From Marasmius tenuissimus (taxonomy: Eukaryota > Basidiomycota > Agaricomycetes > Agaricales > Marasmiaceae), in the NCBI GenBank assembly GCA_029532415.1, contig JAQOTA010000048.1, forward strand, positions 856,001 to 920,000: a stretch of DNA of 64,000 nucleotides, given 5' to 3'. The notes under the pieces are model-generated. The model was given only the letters and a program-made list of their open reading frames with translations. It was not told the DNA's origin and ran no database searches. Made by a program: the position numbers and the translations under genes. Shown here piece after piece: positions 22,303-34,409 of this stretch. Each line of letters begins with the position of its first letter. The first letter of the stretch is position 1.

Positions 22303-22735
22303 GGAACAATGACTAGACGGTGACCTCGTTATGGTCAACTTCGAGTTGACCTGCCAGCTTTCTTTTCCGTGGAACTTCCGAGGGAGGATATTGACGCTGT
22401 ACCACGGGATACACCGCTTTTCCATGTTGATGAGTTATGGGGGGTTGGAAGCTACTGTCTGCGGATGAGGCTGCGAAGGAAGCGAATGTACACCGTATTG
22501 TTAGATTGCCGGAGGGGTATGGGACGATGGTTGCAGAGTTTTTCTGCGGGTGTGTTTGGCACTTCGGGTTCCTGACTTGTGCGCGAGGGTGTTGGCGGAT
22601 TCGTCGACAATTGGAACTGAGGAGGGATCGGATATTAAATTTTAATTACTTACTAGTCACAGCGCTGGTAGCTGAGGTATCCTATATAGACCGCATTGTC
22701 GTAACCTGCCCCGGATTTGTGTATCACATCACCGT
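22303..22735 (+). pseudogene. Relic of ATM1 3' part
   Basis: Shows AGGAACAATGAC and GACCTCGTTATGGTCAAC as in the ATM1 exon starting at 17644. It then jumps to sequence matching 18133 (DTPLFH region) and 18260 (the [10 protein letters not shown] stretch), then to the ATM1 tail and 3' flank. Internal deletions, frame breaks and loss of the Walker motifs make it non-functional. It abuts the intact PGS1 gene tail-to-tail, as ATM1 abuts the PGS1 relic at 18.9 kb. Confidence 0.85.
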
Positions 22736-24600
22736 TCATAACATACTATGAACTAGTGCGACGATTAAGTACGTGATCCAGGGAACTTTCTTCTCGTTAC
22801 CCTTCCATTCACCAGCGTTTTCCCTAATGTTCTGCACCTCCTCAGCGAGATTCTGACGAAGTTGATTCATTCCGTCAGTCGATGTCGGGTCGGTCTCGGG
22901 TAAGACCATCACGAATGAGAGCTCCGTATCAATGTGGGCAGAACGTGAGTTGAGATTCGTCGAGCCAAAGAGCGTGAGGACGGGTGCAGAAGATCGGTGT
23001 GGGGATAGCCATAATCCTATGAATGCTCATCAATCGAAGGAGATGAAGAGGGAGAAGGGAGGAGACTCACCCTTGGCGTGGTATGTCCAACCGTCTTTCA
23101 GCCATTCTTGTAGGCGAACACCAGCTTGACTACCATCGTCCCATAATCTCCCAGCAAGCCTGACAGCTTTCATGAATCTCTGCTCGAAGAGGGTATATCC
23201 ATCCGGGATTCGACCTGAGATGCCTTTGGATCCGTAGAACCCGTTAGCCTGAGGGAGGGGTGTTAATAGTACTGATCACAGAGAAGCGACAAGAAGCTCC
23301 CACCTTTTGACTCGCAGCGATTACTTGCACGTCAACATTCGGAGAACCCAATATGAGCTCCTGATATGGTTTATACAGCCCAAAGTATCCACTGGTCAAG
23401 TCCACAAGGGGCCGTTCTCCATACTGATTCCCATTCGAGTTCGGGTCATTCGCGTGTCGGAAGAGTAAGTCAATAGCTTTTTCCTCTTCTTTAATGTTGA
23501 ACTGTCCCGCCTGGATGATGGGGAAAAGGGAGACCTTTGGTTCTGCGTCCGTGTCCTGCGAGGAATGGCTAGCATCTTGGATTCGTTGACGGTTTCTGCT
23601 TTGGAACGCCGAAATAGCCTTCTCGGCGTTTTGCTGTATTTTATGTGGGTGGGTAGCGAAATCAGGCCAGAACATGGTGTACCCATCCGACGTAAAGGAG
23701 TGAGGTCCCAGTTCAGACTCGGATTCCGGAGAAGGTAGAAGTCTATACGAAAAGTTCGCAACGGTCTGGAGGAAGTCGAAACAATACTGGGAAAGATGAG
23801 GTTGGTCGCGGAAGTGGAGGTATCTGTCTTGTCGGTTCGTAAAGTAGGATTCGTTGAGGTTGGCACTGTAAGAGCGGTCAGTACTGCAAGGCCAACTGGT
23901 AAGATTAGACTGGTTACGCACCCGCTAATCATCACATCGTCGTCTGCGCCGTATATCTTCGCGTGCCATGTCCCCCAACCCTCGTTGAAACGCGGTGGAA
24001 CAATCTTTGCCATGATACCACGCAAGTTCGGACTGCGGAAAAACGACGCGTGTACACGATCTGGAAATTCTTGGAGGAGGGGTAACAGGATCTTTGCGGT
24101 AGATGAAGCACCCGGTCGAGTGGAACGGTTGAGGTCGAGTTGAAAATAGAGGTGCAAAGCATCTCTTCTACGTAGAGATTCTGTCAAAGCGTTTATCTTT
24201 AGCACAGAGAGAAAAGTCAGTTATCCATGTCTAGACGAAGTTTAGTGCAACACACACGAGTTCTGTTTCCTCAGAGCCAATGTACAAGGATGACAGGAAT
24301 ATCCTCTTCTCCGCACTCTTGATCATGGACTGTTCATATGGTATTTGTGTGAGGGCTATTCGAGGCTTAGGTGTATCTAAAAAAGCGCACCAACAGCTGG
24401 GAGTAAAATTCATTCGGCTGCTTCAATATTCGAATATCCTTGGGAGAGAGCGAAAAATGCGGTTGTCGTTGTCCAAGTTCGTGAACAACTTGACGGACTG
24501 TGGGATGAAATTGGTGAATTGCAGTCGAAGCATGGCGTCTTATACACGCGTAGGCGTAGATTTTCGAGGTGCGAGTCAATAGGGTATGGGGGAAACCCAT
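22736..24600 (-). CDS. pgs1: Phosphatidylglycerophosphate synthase PGS1
   Basis: CDP-diacylglycerol-glycerol-3-phosphate 3-phosphatidyltransferase of the phospholipase D superfamily, the committed step of mitochondrial PG/cardiolipin synthesis. The N-terminus MGFPHTLLTRTSKIYAYACI looks like a mitochondrial presequence. MIKSAEKRIFLSSLYIGSEE follows after an intron. HKD motif 1 is HAKIYGADDDVMISGANLNE (split by an intron at ISG|ANLNE). Motif 2 is YHAKG|LW...LFGSTNLNSRSAHIDTELSF. About six introns. An upstream in-frame ATG at 24717 is possible, but the 24600 start gives the better targeting signal. The final segment WITYLIVALVHSML is hydrophobic. Its 3' end was duplicated next to ATM1 (18.9-19.1 kb). 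Confidence 0.93.
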
Positions 24601-24939
24601 GTTCGTGGGTAGAGGAAAAGAGCGTGCGGGAAGCGCCCGAGTGTCGGAAGAAGGGACCCACAGGCGCCCATAGGTTCCAATATCGAGTTCGAGGGTGTCT
24701 GAATTCACTTGGTACAATCACAACTATGGTACAACACAACGATACAATATACAACAAGCGAATCAACCGCAGAAGACATAGTCCGATGATCCTCGAGGTA
24801 AACAAGCTGCACGAGAAAGGGAATAAGTACGTGAGAGAGCTGTGGGGGTAGGCATTGGTGCTAGACACCGAAAGCAGGAACCACAAGTAAAAGAAACGAG
24901 ATCGACCCTCCAGTCCCAATATCGCGACGCGCTGGTGAA

Positions 24940-27179
24940 TCAACACCACGCAGATCCAGAGTCAGACCACCACCTCTTTTCTCCACCTCTGACTCCCCAT
25001 TCAGATACGCTTTCGGTGGTGGCGACGTAAATATAACCTCCGGAAGGGTCGAAGCAAGTTCCGGCAATGTCCAGGTCGAATTTGTGGTCAGCTGCAGGCT
25101 CTTCCGTACCACAGGTCCCATGTTCCTCCATCTCCGTGTCCTCCTCATCGTACATCTCGCGAGGAACGCGGGTCCATGCACGCCACCTATTATTAGAACC
25201 GGATCTTGCGCTGGTAGGAACAGACCCCGAAGGCGGCGGAGTAGAGCTCCTGGACGGAACATGGGATGAGACGCAGTCCCATTCATTCTCCATCTCCATG
25301 TCGTCAACATCCATTCGACGATCTTGTTCCTCGCCATCAGGGTCGCCTGCACTGAAACCGGAGCCGCCAAGTCCCCTTGCTCTGGCCAGACCGTGATAGT
25401 TATTGAGGAAGTCTCTCACGTTCTCTTCGACCTCTCTGTCGCCGAGTTGGGGTATGACGAACAACCCTTCCTCTTCATCTCGCGATACACCGGGGTAGCG
25501 CTCATCATTATATTCCCCGTCGGCGGATCTCTGAGTTGCAGAGCCAGGCCGTCGGGAACGCCATATAGCCCGAGAGCTTGGAGAAACATCGGGGGATCCT
25601 CGAGAGGAGATCCTGAATGTATCTTCGAGGGCCTGGACGACGTAGGGAGGGATAGTTGAATCGTGCCTTGTGCTGCCTATGTGTGAGGTGGCAGACACAG
25701 GGACATGCCGGGGATTTGAGCGGGGAGGACGTTGGTACGGGCGGGAAACAAATGCACGGGAGCGGGATCTCGATTGAGATGAGGCGTGAAGGTTTTGCTG
25801 CGATGGCGTTCGAGATGAAAGCTGTCGATGTGAGTTTGTAGAGGTTCTTGGCGCTGGGGGAACGCGAACTATTTCCTCGCTCTCGAACGTTCTGGCGTCG
25901 ATGACATGGAGGAATGATGTGTGCTAGGACAGTTGCAATGAATTTTTGAACGTTATGACTCGACAACTGAGGGGAACACACCTCAGTGAATGTCATAACC
26001 TCTTTACCAACTCCACTCCCGCCGCCACATCCAAATTTGACATTCCGCACACTCCATCCTGGGGCTTTAGAATTGCCTCTCGTCCATTCGTAAGGGTCAT
26101 CCGACAGCCATCCGCCAGACCAATGTCCCCCCTCCAACGGCATCCTGCCTTTGTCGGTCTGGAAGACCTTCAACGGTTGACTACTTCGGACATCCCAAAT
26201 TGCGACGACACCTTCCTGCGAGGCAACAGCATATTTCATCCCATCGCGCGAAAAGGCCGTGCTGAATGATGCGGCTAACGACGCAGAGGCAAACGAGAGC
26301 GGTGAGCGATCAGGGGGAGGCATCGGGAGCGTAGCAATGGGGGTGAATGTAAGCCTCGAGCCCCCATCGATTCGATGTAGGAAAACCTTCGAAGAATCGC
26401 CAACTGACAGCAAGGTAAGGCCGTCGGGAGATATCGAAGCTAAGCAAACAGGTCAGTCTCTAAGCTCGAAGCTCGAAAGGCAGTATGACAAGCACGCACA
26501 ATGATTAACCGGGACGTTGAGCCGCAGCGAGCCCACTTCCTTATCTATCCGGGGAGTGTTTCTGACACGCACAGGCACGTCGTAGAACTTGACGGTGGAA
26601 TCGTTGTTGCTGACGACAAGTTTAGGCTCGACGCTGCTCTCGTTGGATCTGGACAAGTTCATTGAGGTGAGGAGTACTGAGTTGTTGATTGATGCATGCA
26701 ACTGCTCGTCCACACGCCACGATGGTTTCGTGCTTCTTGTCGAGTCATGGAGGGAGAGATGTATTTCGGCTTCTTGACCACCTGCTGCCAGCAGAGTCTC
26801 GTCTGAGTCGGATATTTGCAGCGATGATAGCGTAACAGGGGTGTAATGGAGGTCGATGAGGGCGTGAGGACTCTGATGGTGATGGTAATACTACCTGTCA
26901 GTATGAAACCTCCCGTTCGAGTGATAGCGACGCACCGAGTTCGGATCGTTGAGGTTGTGCTCAACAATAGCTTGCTGAGTGATATAGTTTACTACACCCC
27001 GCTCTCGAGGACATATAATGAGATCTCGTAGTTGCCTGCAGGGTCAAATGACGATGAGCACATTGAGCCTGATGGGTTCCAGGATCGAGCTGGATCACTC
27101 ACACATGGCCGATGGATGTCTGTGATGAACTGATGTTGGTCGGTGAGGGTGAGAAAAGCATTGAAGCACCTTTCGCCAT
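24940..27179 (-). CDS. DUF2415 WD-repeat protein
   Basis: A beta-propeller protein of a family conserved in fungi, function not established. Spliced start MAKGASMLFSPSPTN at 27179, then an intron and VQLRDLIICPRERGVVNYIT. Propeller blades follow, with ETLLAAGGQEAEIHL, SNNDSTVKFYDV, SSISPDGLTLLSVGDS and YAVASQEGVVAIWDV. A long disordered acidic/Ser-rich insert comes next. The DUF2415-type closing blade is LDIAGTCFDPSGGYIYVATT with SVSEWGVR. It ends SDSGSAWC. The joins HV|QLRDL and NS|SPHALIDLHYTPV restore frame. The family is recognised from the terminal blade. Confidence 0.8.
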
Positions 27180-28294
27180 CGTTTACGACGACGAGAGGCA
27201 CTCAATGGTGGTAAGAAGCAAGGTTCTGGTCCGGCAACGGCTCGCATCTCACTGGGTTTTCCATGCCGGTCATGACATACATTTTCTCACGCCCCTATCC
27301 CGTTCTCTTGCTCGTTACCTTTGAGTTCACTATGCCCAAATGCCCCCCTCCTTGCTTGTTGAGTGGCTTTCAATCTTTCTGATCCACTGTGATTTTTCCT
27401 CAAGCTTGCTATCTCAAAATATCGACCAGCTAAAAAAAACAACGGTCCTGCGTAACTACCCCAGAGAAGAGTCCTTAACAGCATCGGAAGGCGGTGCCGT
27501 CCAAGTTACAAATGCAATAGAATCGTCCATCAGAGATACGAGGACCAAGTACTTTCCCCGGTGGGCGAGGGGCGCTGGTGATTTGACTGTTGCACCTAGT
27601 CCTATGTACTCGGACGGCATCCTGAAAGAGCACAAAGCGGGCAAGATTCAGGGGACTGTGACATGAGGTTCGCTGAGGTTCGTCGCGTCGGTTGACAGAG
27701 TGGATATATTGTTCAGGCTACTAGTTACACATCACAAGGGGACAAAACGTTGGCAACCATGCGCCAGACCTCGTCATCACCAACATCGATCATGTCAATT
27801 CGACACCGGACTGGATGGTGGCGTATGTCCTTGTTTGGAATAACGTCTGTCGAGGAAGTCTCGTGCACAAATTTGACAAGGATGATTTGACAAGGACTTC
27901 AAGGGAATCCGAAGTTCGAATCTGTTGGGAATAAAGAGGGAGCGCGGCGATGATGTACTCTCTCGTCAAACCCCCCACCTCTCATCAACTCCGAGCCATG
28001 ATGCATGATGCCTCGTCTTTCACCACCGAGAGAACTCGGACCCAGGACCATTACGAGGACTTCAGGATCTGCCAGCACATCAACCCTTGGTGGCGAAGAG
28101 CACTTCCTTCGTCTGACCTCCGATTGAATATCGGACCGAGGCTGATAGAAGATTGTTCGTAATGTAGGATTGAATAGAGTGATAATACAATACTGTTGGG
28201 AGAATTCAGAGCCCCGGGTGTGAAGGTGTCGAAGAGAAATAGACTTAGTAGACTTACAAGTTACGGATCCTGAGACCATCCATCATTTCAGGAA
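27180..28294. other. No confident gene
   Basis: Several open frames of 60-126 codons occur on both strands (27340-27666 +, 27899-28279 -, 27790-27978 -), none with a recognisable domain or consistent splice set. A small unrecognised gene on the minus strand remains possible (segment with YIGLGATVKSPAPLAHRGKY). Confidence 0.4.
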
Positions 28295-29416
28295 TCACAA
28301 ATCCGTTAAATCGATGACTTCTCCGGCCTCAAGTTCATGTTTGACCTCGGGTTCCCTCTTGACTCTCTTAGCTGCCCTCTCTGCTTCTTTACCTTCGAGA
28401 GTTTTTACTCTTTTCTGCGAACGTGAACAGATCAAGATTGTATCAGTGTTTGAGACATGAAAGACACTCACTCGAAGACGTTCAAGCTCCTCCGATTCAT
28501 CTTCATCGCTAATTTCGATAATGTCATCCGGATCGGGCTTCATTCGGGTGACATCGTTGGTCGTCCGTTCTGGTGGAGGTGCAATACCATTTGCTTGGAG
28601 CATTCCTTGAATACACGAACACGAGTCAAGGGAAGCTGTTTTCATACGCGGGCTCCAACACACCGAGAGGACGGTACTTGAAGCAGAATACAGCCTTAGG
28701 AGAACCATGGGTCTTAATATCGACGAAATGAATTTGTCGTGTTTCTACTGCTTCTCCAAACCTAAGCGCCTTCGTGAATACAATGTGAAGTTCAAGATTC
28801 AGAAACTCACGTTGTCTGATGGTCGACAGCTTTCTTCAACCGTTCATGTACAATAGGTTGAGAAGGTACGGTCCGAGGACGATTCAATGTTTGGGAAGGT
28901 GAGGGCTTGATTGTGGCCTGATGGACTTCGACTTTGATTTCTCCGATATCAGAAGAGGCAGAGCATTCTAGCGAGTCTTCATCTACATAAGAGCGCAAAA
29001 AAGCAACTATCAATGCCAAAAGTCGGGTACAGGCTGAGATAGCTCACCAGTAGTCTTCATACGAGAAAAGGTGAACGGCCGCACATTGAATGTGGATACC
29101 CTAATGCCAGACTTGCATAATGTTTCCAATTTCTTCCCATAGAGAGCTTTTCGACCGCATCTAGTTCCGTCGACGTAAAAGCTTGCAGCGACTGGCTTAT
29201 GGTGTCTAGTGTCTTTAATCATGATCTGGAAGGTCTGTTATGAAAACCTGTCGGTCAATGAACGAAGCTAAGTCGCGATTACCAGTGTACCTTTCCTTCC
29301 TCAGACGGTATCCAGCATGTAACCTTGTTCTGCCCTTCAGAAACTTCTACACCGTACTCCTCAGTTGGCACACCGTCGATCGACACCCAGGCAGAATACT
29401 TTGAAAGGTTGAGCAT
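28295..29416 (-). CDS. DUF7918 protein, solitary copy, with two SUMO-interaction-like motifs
   Basis: Six exons, all joins consistent. Start MLNLSKYSAWVSIDGVPTEE, then VTCWIPSEEGK|TFQIMI, FYVDGTRCG, RPFTFSRMKTT|DEDSLE, IGEIKVEVHQA, HERLKKAVDHQTT|FGEAVE, AVFCFKYRPLG|MLQANGIAPPP. This domain order (W.. VDG.. CG.. RPFTFS.. G.I.. HE+.KK..H.. F.YRPL..LQA.GIAP) is the DUF7918 family of Agaricomycetes. The C-terminal region has PDDIIEISDEDESEE, a coiled KRVKTLEGKEAERAAKR stretch, RVKREPEVKHE (two consensus SUMO-acceptor tetrapeptides) and a GEVIDLTDL terminus. About 280 aa, likely nuclear (inference). The biochemical function of the family is unknown to me. Nine such loci occur in this window. Confidence 0.8.
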
Positions 29417-30234
29417 TGTTGAGCCGTTTCGTTACGATCTTTGGGAAGATATACTAGTACTTCGAAAGAGATGGCATCCAAGTTCCTCAGTACGGATGTC
29501 GAGATTGAAAGGAAAGAAGGCTGGAGTAACTCGCGGTTCAGGACAAAGGGGTGGCACGAGCACGTGCCAAGCCGGCAAGCGCCAGTCTGAAATCACGCGC
29601 TGCTCTCCACTGGCTGCTCTGTGACCTGCCACCACTCACCATTAACACATCGTTTGCAGGCGCCTCTCGAGAGTCTCTGCTGGTCAAGCCTGCGATTCAG
29701 CTGATCTTGTGTCTCTAACTACACCGCTCGAGAATCAGCAAATCGCGTAAACTAATTTGTGCGGGCCGATAGCTATGAGCCATCTTCGAGGTTCACATCA
29801 TGGAATTTGAGGTATTTTCCAGTGCCTTCTATTATATCAACTGACGCTAAACGATCCCCAGGTTCCACTTCTATTGGACAGGCAAAATTCCCACTCAAGT
29901 CGAGTGGACCGGTGGACGATAAGCTCCCCCACGTGTACTTGACTTATAGAGCTTTCGGCTTGTAAATGACTTGTGCACTAACCTAGGCCTTATAAGCCAA
30001 TCACCGGTATTATTCTCCATTCTCCGTTCACCATCACGTCTTCCTCAGGTATCACACTGCAGCGTTCTTTTCCGAACGTGATCTCAAGACTTGAGACCTA
30101 TATAAAAGACGTCCCTTCGCGAACCCAGCTTCACGGATGCCAGGTTCCCCACAACCTCCTCATCTTTCGTGAAACGAGCGTCGATCTTTACTTGCAGACT
30201 ACCTCCCCTTCACTATCCTTTGTCACCGCTAAAA
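29417..30234. other. Intergenic between divergent genes
   Basis: About 0.8 kb between the DUF7918 start (-) and the acidic ORF start (+). TATATAAAA at 30099-30107 fits the plus-strand gene. Confidence 0.45.
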
Positions 30235-30666
30235 ATGTCTCGTACACCGGCTAGGCAGATGGCTAGTACTCCCGAGCCAAGCGCTCTTGACCGAGACGAC
30301 ATCCAGGAAATTCTCTCAAGCTTCTACCTGGGCGACGGCGCGTACTCAGAGTCGGGCTCGGAAGAGAACGAAGTATATCCCTCGGACAGTGAGAGGTACG
30401 TGCTACAGCTTTTTGGTTCCTTCCGGCCACCCCCACTTAATAGCGCCACCAACATATCACACAAGAACAGATCCCACAGTCATTGCGGGAGAGACGAGTT
30501 GGAGGCAAGGGAACTCTATGATCTTTACGGCGACGATGAGAGCGAGAACGGCGGGCGTCACGACGATGACGATGGAGCGATGTTTGCTCCTCCTCATCGC
30601 AGGACAGCGACTACGATTATCCACCGGATTTCTCGCCCACCGCCACAGAATGTCCTACCTCTCTAG
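30235..30666 (+). CDS. Hypothetical acidic, disordered protein
   Basis: Starts MSRTPARQMASTPEPSALDR, then an acidic Ser/Glu region (YSESGSEENEVYPSDSE). A 75-nt stretch (30396-30470, GTACGT...ACAG) can be spliced or read through without changing frame. A second exon follows with DELEARELYDLYGDDESENG and an Asp run, ending NVLPL. TATA box 130 bp upstream. No family recognised; composition resembles short regulatory proteins, like the C2H2 gene at 33.2 kb. Confidence 0.45.
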   Translation: MSRTPARQMASTPEPSALDRDDIQEILSSFYLGDGAYSESGSEENEVYPSDSERYVLQLFGSFRPPPLNSATNISHKNRSHSHCGRDELEARELYDLYGDDESENGGRHDDDDGAMFAPPHRRTATTIIHRISRPPPQNVLPL

Positions 30667-31316
30667 GGTTAACATCAGGTCATAGTGGGGGAGTGGAACG
30701 ACTTCACGACCGCAGTTCGAGCGACTTTAGCGCCACTTACACAAAGCCTAAAGCACAAGACCTCAATGTCGCCTTTGAGGGTCCAGAGGATGGGGACAAC
30801 GTGGTGTGGGGTCCTTTAGTCGAGCAAGATTGAACCTTGAGTCTTTCACATGCATGTTCATTTTGAGGTACGCGGAAATATTCCGGAAGTTGTATGTTGT
30901 ACTGATATCCATTGAAAGGTCCCGCGTTACTTCGTTCGAAAAACGCGTCGTCGAAGCTCCTCGTTCTCCACACTATTTTCCTCTGTTGTACATCTTTTGA
31001 ATCCAGCTTTACTGCTATGGGGAATATTGCCGAGGATCAGAGTCGTGTTTTTAAAGTGTCGTCTCTTTATGTGCGGAAATTCCCAACCTGACTTACAATG
31101 TACAAATCCGTACCTGTCATCTGCGACGCTCAGCAGAGTTGCCATCGATTGCTTTTCGACGAGGCGGCTAAACGTTTGAAGCGACATTTCACGGGCCGTT
31201 TTGTCGCAACAATACAGGCCGAGTACGTACACGTTCGTTAGACTCATTTACAGTGGGAGCTGAGGATCTCACTTCTCTTCGCAAGTCGATCCGATAACAT
31301 GAATATTCTAGGCAGG
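30667..31316. other. No gene recognised
   Basis: Downstream of both flanking genes. Only unsupported frames of about 60-106 codons on either strand. Confidence 0.4.
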
Positions 31317-32275
31317 CTAAGGAGAACTATTAGTATTCGTCGACTCCAGCTTCCTCCTTTGATCAGCAGCTTTTTTTGCCTCGCTGAGAGGTTTCCCCCA
31401 TCTTGCAGGTGGAGCGTCCCAGATCCCAAGTTCCTTTTTGAGGTCCTCTGTTTTCTGCTCCCACCGGTTTTCCCAGTACACAGTAATCAGACAACGTGCA
31501 CTACTGCCACACCTGAGCGCCCATGGAACATACTCGCCGAACAGACGCTGCTTCTTCACAGCACTGAGGCGGAGAGGTCCGAATAACGCTGATAGGCCGG
31601 CCAGCGGAAGGCCCAGGTTAACGAATTCAAAGTACTTGACGGCCAGTTCCGACTCGACGTTTACCGGGAAGTTCGTTATGCAGTGGTACAGATCATGGCA
31701 TTCTCGATACCGCTGCATGACATACGCAAGTTCAGGATCGTCGATGTAATGAACCTTCCAGGAGATTATTGACTTGTCGAGTGATGGTGGCAGAGCGAAT
31801 ATGTTTGCTTACAGGTTCGCGTGTATCGGGGGTGACTCCAGTTCTTTCGAGCCAGGTTATGTACGAACGACCAAACGTTCCGTCAGGTAGTCGGGCAAGG
31901 GCTTCCATGTCGACAGTGCTTGTATTGATTCGTGGTCTCTCTTTCAGTATCTGTCTTCCTTCTGGACTCTTGAGCATAATGTCGCGTAAACGAGGCAGAG
32001 CAGGCCCAGCGGTGGTCTCTCCCAATGCGGCGACCATATCTAATCAAGATTCAGCAAAAGTGCGATGGTGAAAGAACAGCAGACGCACCTCCTCGTTTGG
32101 GATCCATCAACGCCATAACTGCAGACCCTGCCGCTAAAAATGCATTCTCGAACCAATTCAAAGGTACGTGACCAGGATATGCTGGTTTAGTGATTGAACG
32201 GCGAAAGTTCAATGAGGGAGAGATTGCGGAGTAGCTTTGCCTGCTGACTGTCGCTCGGATTAGGGAAGTCGCCAT
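31317..32275 (-). CDS. coq4: Ubiquinone biosynthesis protein COQ4
   Basis: Mitochondrial inner-membrane (matrix side) COQ4, which organises the coenzyme Q synthome and is implicated in C1 decarboxylation/hydroxylation of the ring. The presequence is MATSLIRATVSRQSYSAISP. Conserved blocks are YPGHVPLNWFENAFLAAGSA, MDPKRG|DMVAALGETTAGPALP, LPDGTFGRSYITWLE, the metal-binding HDLYH within YRECHDLYHCITNFP, and AVKYFEFVNLGLPL. Three exons; the end SSP lies at 31317. Full length for the family. Confidence 0.95.
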
Positions 32276-33167
32276 TGTGGTCTGTCGTGAAGATTCGGAA
32301 TGACTTGAATGTTCCCAAGTAGGACGAGATTGCAGAATCGAGTTTGGTTCGAGGCCGTGTTGTTGGTCCAGGTCAGGGTTACAGTGTGAGAGCCAGACGC
32401 GTGACGTAGGCCTTCACGTCTCTCCTCCCAAACCGTCACCTACTTTCACCTACTATCACCTATCACTTATTTTCACACAGTCACACCAGGTTCAAGCTTG
32501 GTTTTTTGGGTTCAATGGTGCAGTCGACAATACGAAGTGCATATATTTCCTTTTCGGTCTCACTAAATTGTGCAAACCGGCTAGAAAGCACTTCACAAGT
32601 ATCACAAGTTATCACCTTCCTTCACGATTGTGCACACCCAAAACTTCGAACTTCACACTCGTCCAGGCAAAATTCATCGTCCTCTAGCTTTTTGCTCAAT
32701 ATCGTCTGGATCATTGCTGGTCTGTGATAGTTCTCCTCAAACAATGTAATCTAGCCTGGGAATCAAGGGTTCGGAGACAATAAACCCAACTGGCAACAAT
32801 GGATACCTCTCGAAACAATCCGAGGCTCACTCACCCCACCATACATGAACGTTTTGGGAATGGATCCACGTGCATTTTGATTGTCTGTGGCCCCCCCCCC
32901 AACGGTGCTAAATGGTGATTTCGGCGGTCTCCAATCCGATGCTTTGACCTTTGCAACTATTCTCATTGCCTAAAAGATACATGCATAGTGCGTATCTCCG
33001 TTACCCAACAGGCCAGATAATGGGCCTGCCACATTGATGGCAGCCATGGCTCGAGGGTATATAAGCGGCACCTCGTCTTGTCCAACCCCCAGAACTGGCG
33101 TCTCACCTTTTCTACCTCTACGCGAAACTAGTATCTTCTCTTCCTCCTTAATTTTCTGGGCTTCGAG
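32276..33167. promoter_or_regulatory. Divergent promoter region COQ4 / C2H2 gene
   Basis: About 890 bp between two divergent starts. It contains a TATA box for the plus-strand gene (TATATAA at 33058-33064), a C10 run at 32891-32900, and near 32425-32475 four close repeats of a TCACCTA/TCACTT-like phrase. Confidence 0.5.
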
Positions 33168-34151
33168 ATGGATTCAATGCTTTGCGATATGGAAGACCTG
33201 GTGCGCGAGTCCGCCCCTCTCGTGTCCCCGATCCGCAATCCTGACACAAAACGCCATGCCACCTACTTTCCCCCCAACTTCGACCTCGCTGAGCAGATCC
33301 GAATGCAAGAATTGGATTTGGAGGATGAACACGATGAAACCAGCTCCTACATATTCCGTTCGCCTCCCGCTGGGAAACGCATGCGCAAGGAAAAGGATCT
33401 CCCTCCCATCGTCACTCCTGCCCAGGAGATCATTAACCAATACCGAGCCGGCTTGTTGTCTGCTGCTGATGCGCCCATATCTTCGTCTACTCCCTCGGAA
33501 TCTGCTTCCTCCTCCCTCTCCCCATCGACCACTTTGCGATGCTCTACCACCGACGACTCCACTTGGTACACTGACAGCGACGACAATCTGGGGGAGGACG
33601 GAGACCGTTCCAGATCAGAAGGAGATGGCCCTCTCACGGCGCCTAAGATCAGGTTTCGTCAGTCACGATTCGACGCTCTTAATGAAATGGTGAGTCGATC
33701 CTCCATCATCGATACTCTTCCGACATCTCACGCCCTCTTGTACAGCGCGCGGAGGCCATGCAAGAAATGGGAAACACAGGTGTTAGTGAGGATCATCCTC
33801 TCGTTTGCCCTCGCACTGGTTGCCGCGAGACCCTTGCCAATGTCCACGCCTTGACATACCACCTTCACCTGCACGATATTGACGCCAGAAAGTACGAGTC
33901 CTCGTCCAGCTCGAGCCCTCCGCGCCTAACGCACGAGTTATCCAGGAGCTATACATGCAACGATTGCAGCCTTGACTTCGCAACTCGCCGGGAACGTAGG
34001 ACTCATCCTTGTGTTGCTGCTAGAAGCAGGTCCGCTCCTACGAGCCCCGTCTATGGTACGTCTTATTCTACTCGTTTGTATATCATTATCTCATATTTCG
34101 TGTAAAGCAGCATTTGGATCCATTCTCTCCAAAATCACTTCTCTAAACTAG
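33168..34151 (+). CDS. C2H2-type zinc-finger protein
   Basis: Exon 1 (MDSMLCDMEDLVRESAPLVS...) is disordered, Ser/Thr-rich and acidic. An intron with acceptor ...GCGCGGAG joins NEM to AMQEMGNTG. Next is CPRTGCRETLANVHALTYHLHLHD, a C-x4-C-x12-H-x3-H finger, and YTCNDCSLDFATRRERRTHPC, a second atypical finger. A last exon, AAFGSILSKITSLN, follows a 50-nt intron and ends TAG at 34151. TATA box 104 bp upstream. Probably a nuclear regulator; no named orthologue. Confidence 0.65.
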
Positions 34152-34409
34152 TAATCCAGCAGTCCTAATCGAAACCATGCGCAATTTGTACAACGTTCAT
34201 CCTTAACATCAACTCTCTCTTTTTCCCTCTCATTTTCTTCGCTTAATTTACTCGCATAATCATATTCCAACTTACTGTATCCACTAGATAGCATTTACAT
34301 TGCTCCATACCCTCCCATCTATACCACAAGAAATAAATACATAAATCGGTTCTGTAGCACCATAGACAATAGTACTAATAAATAAATTTCTTCCTCGTCC
34401 TTCGTCGTC

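Noticed and set aside
27340..27666. 108-codon plus-strand frame and its minus-strand partner
   Set aside because: Both strands are open and neither shows a domain or convincing splice sites; listed only as unresolved region.
32891..32900. C10 homopolymer as a regulatory element
   Set aside because: Single simple run prone to sequencing or slippage error; no further support.
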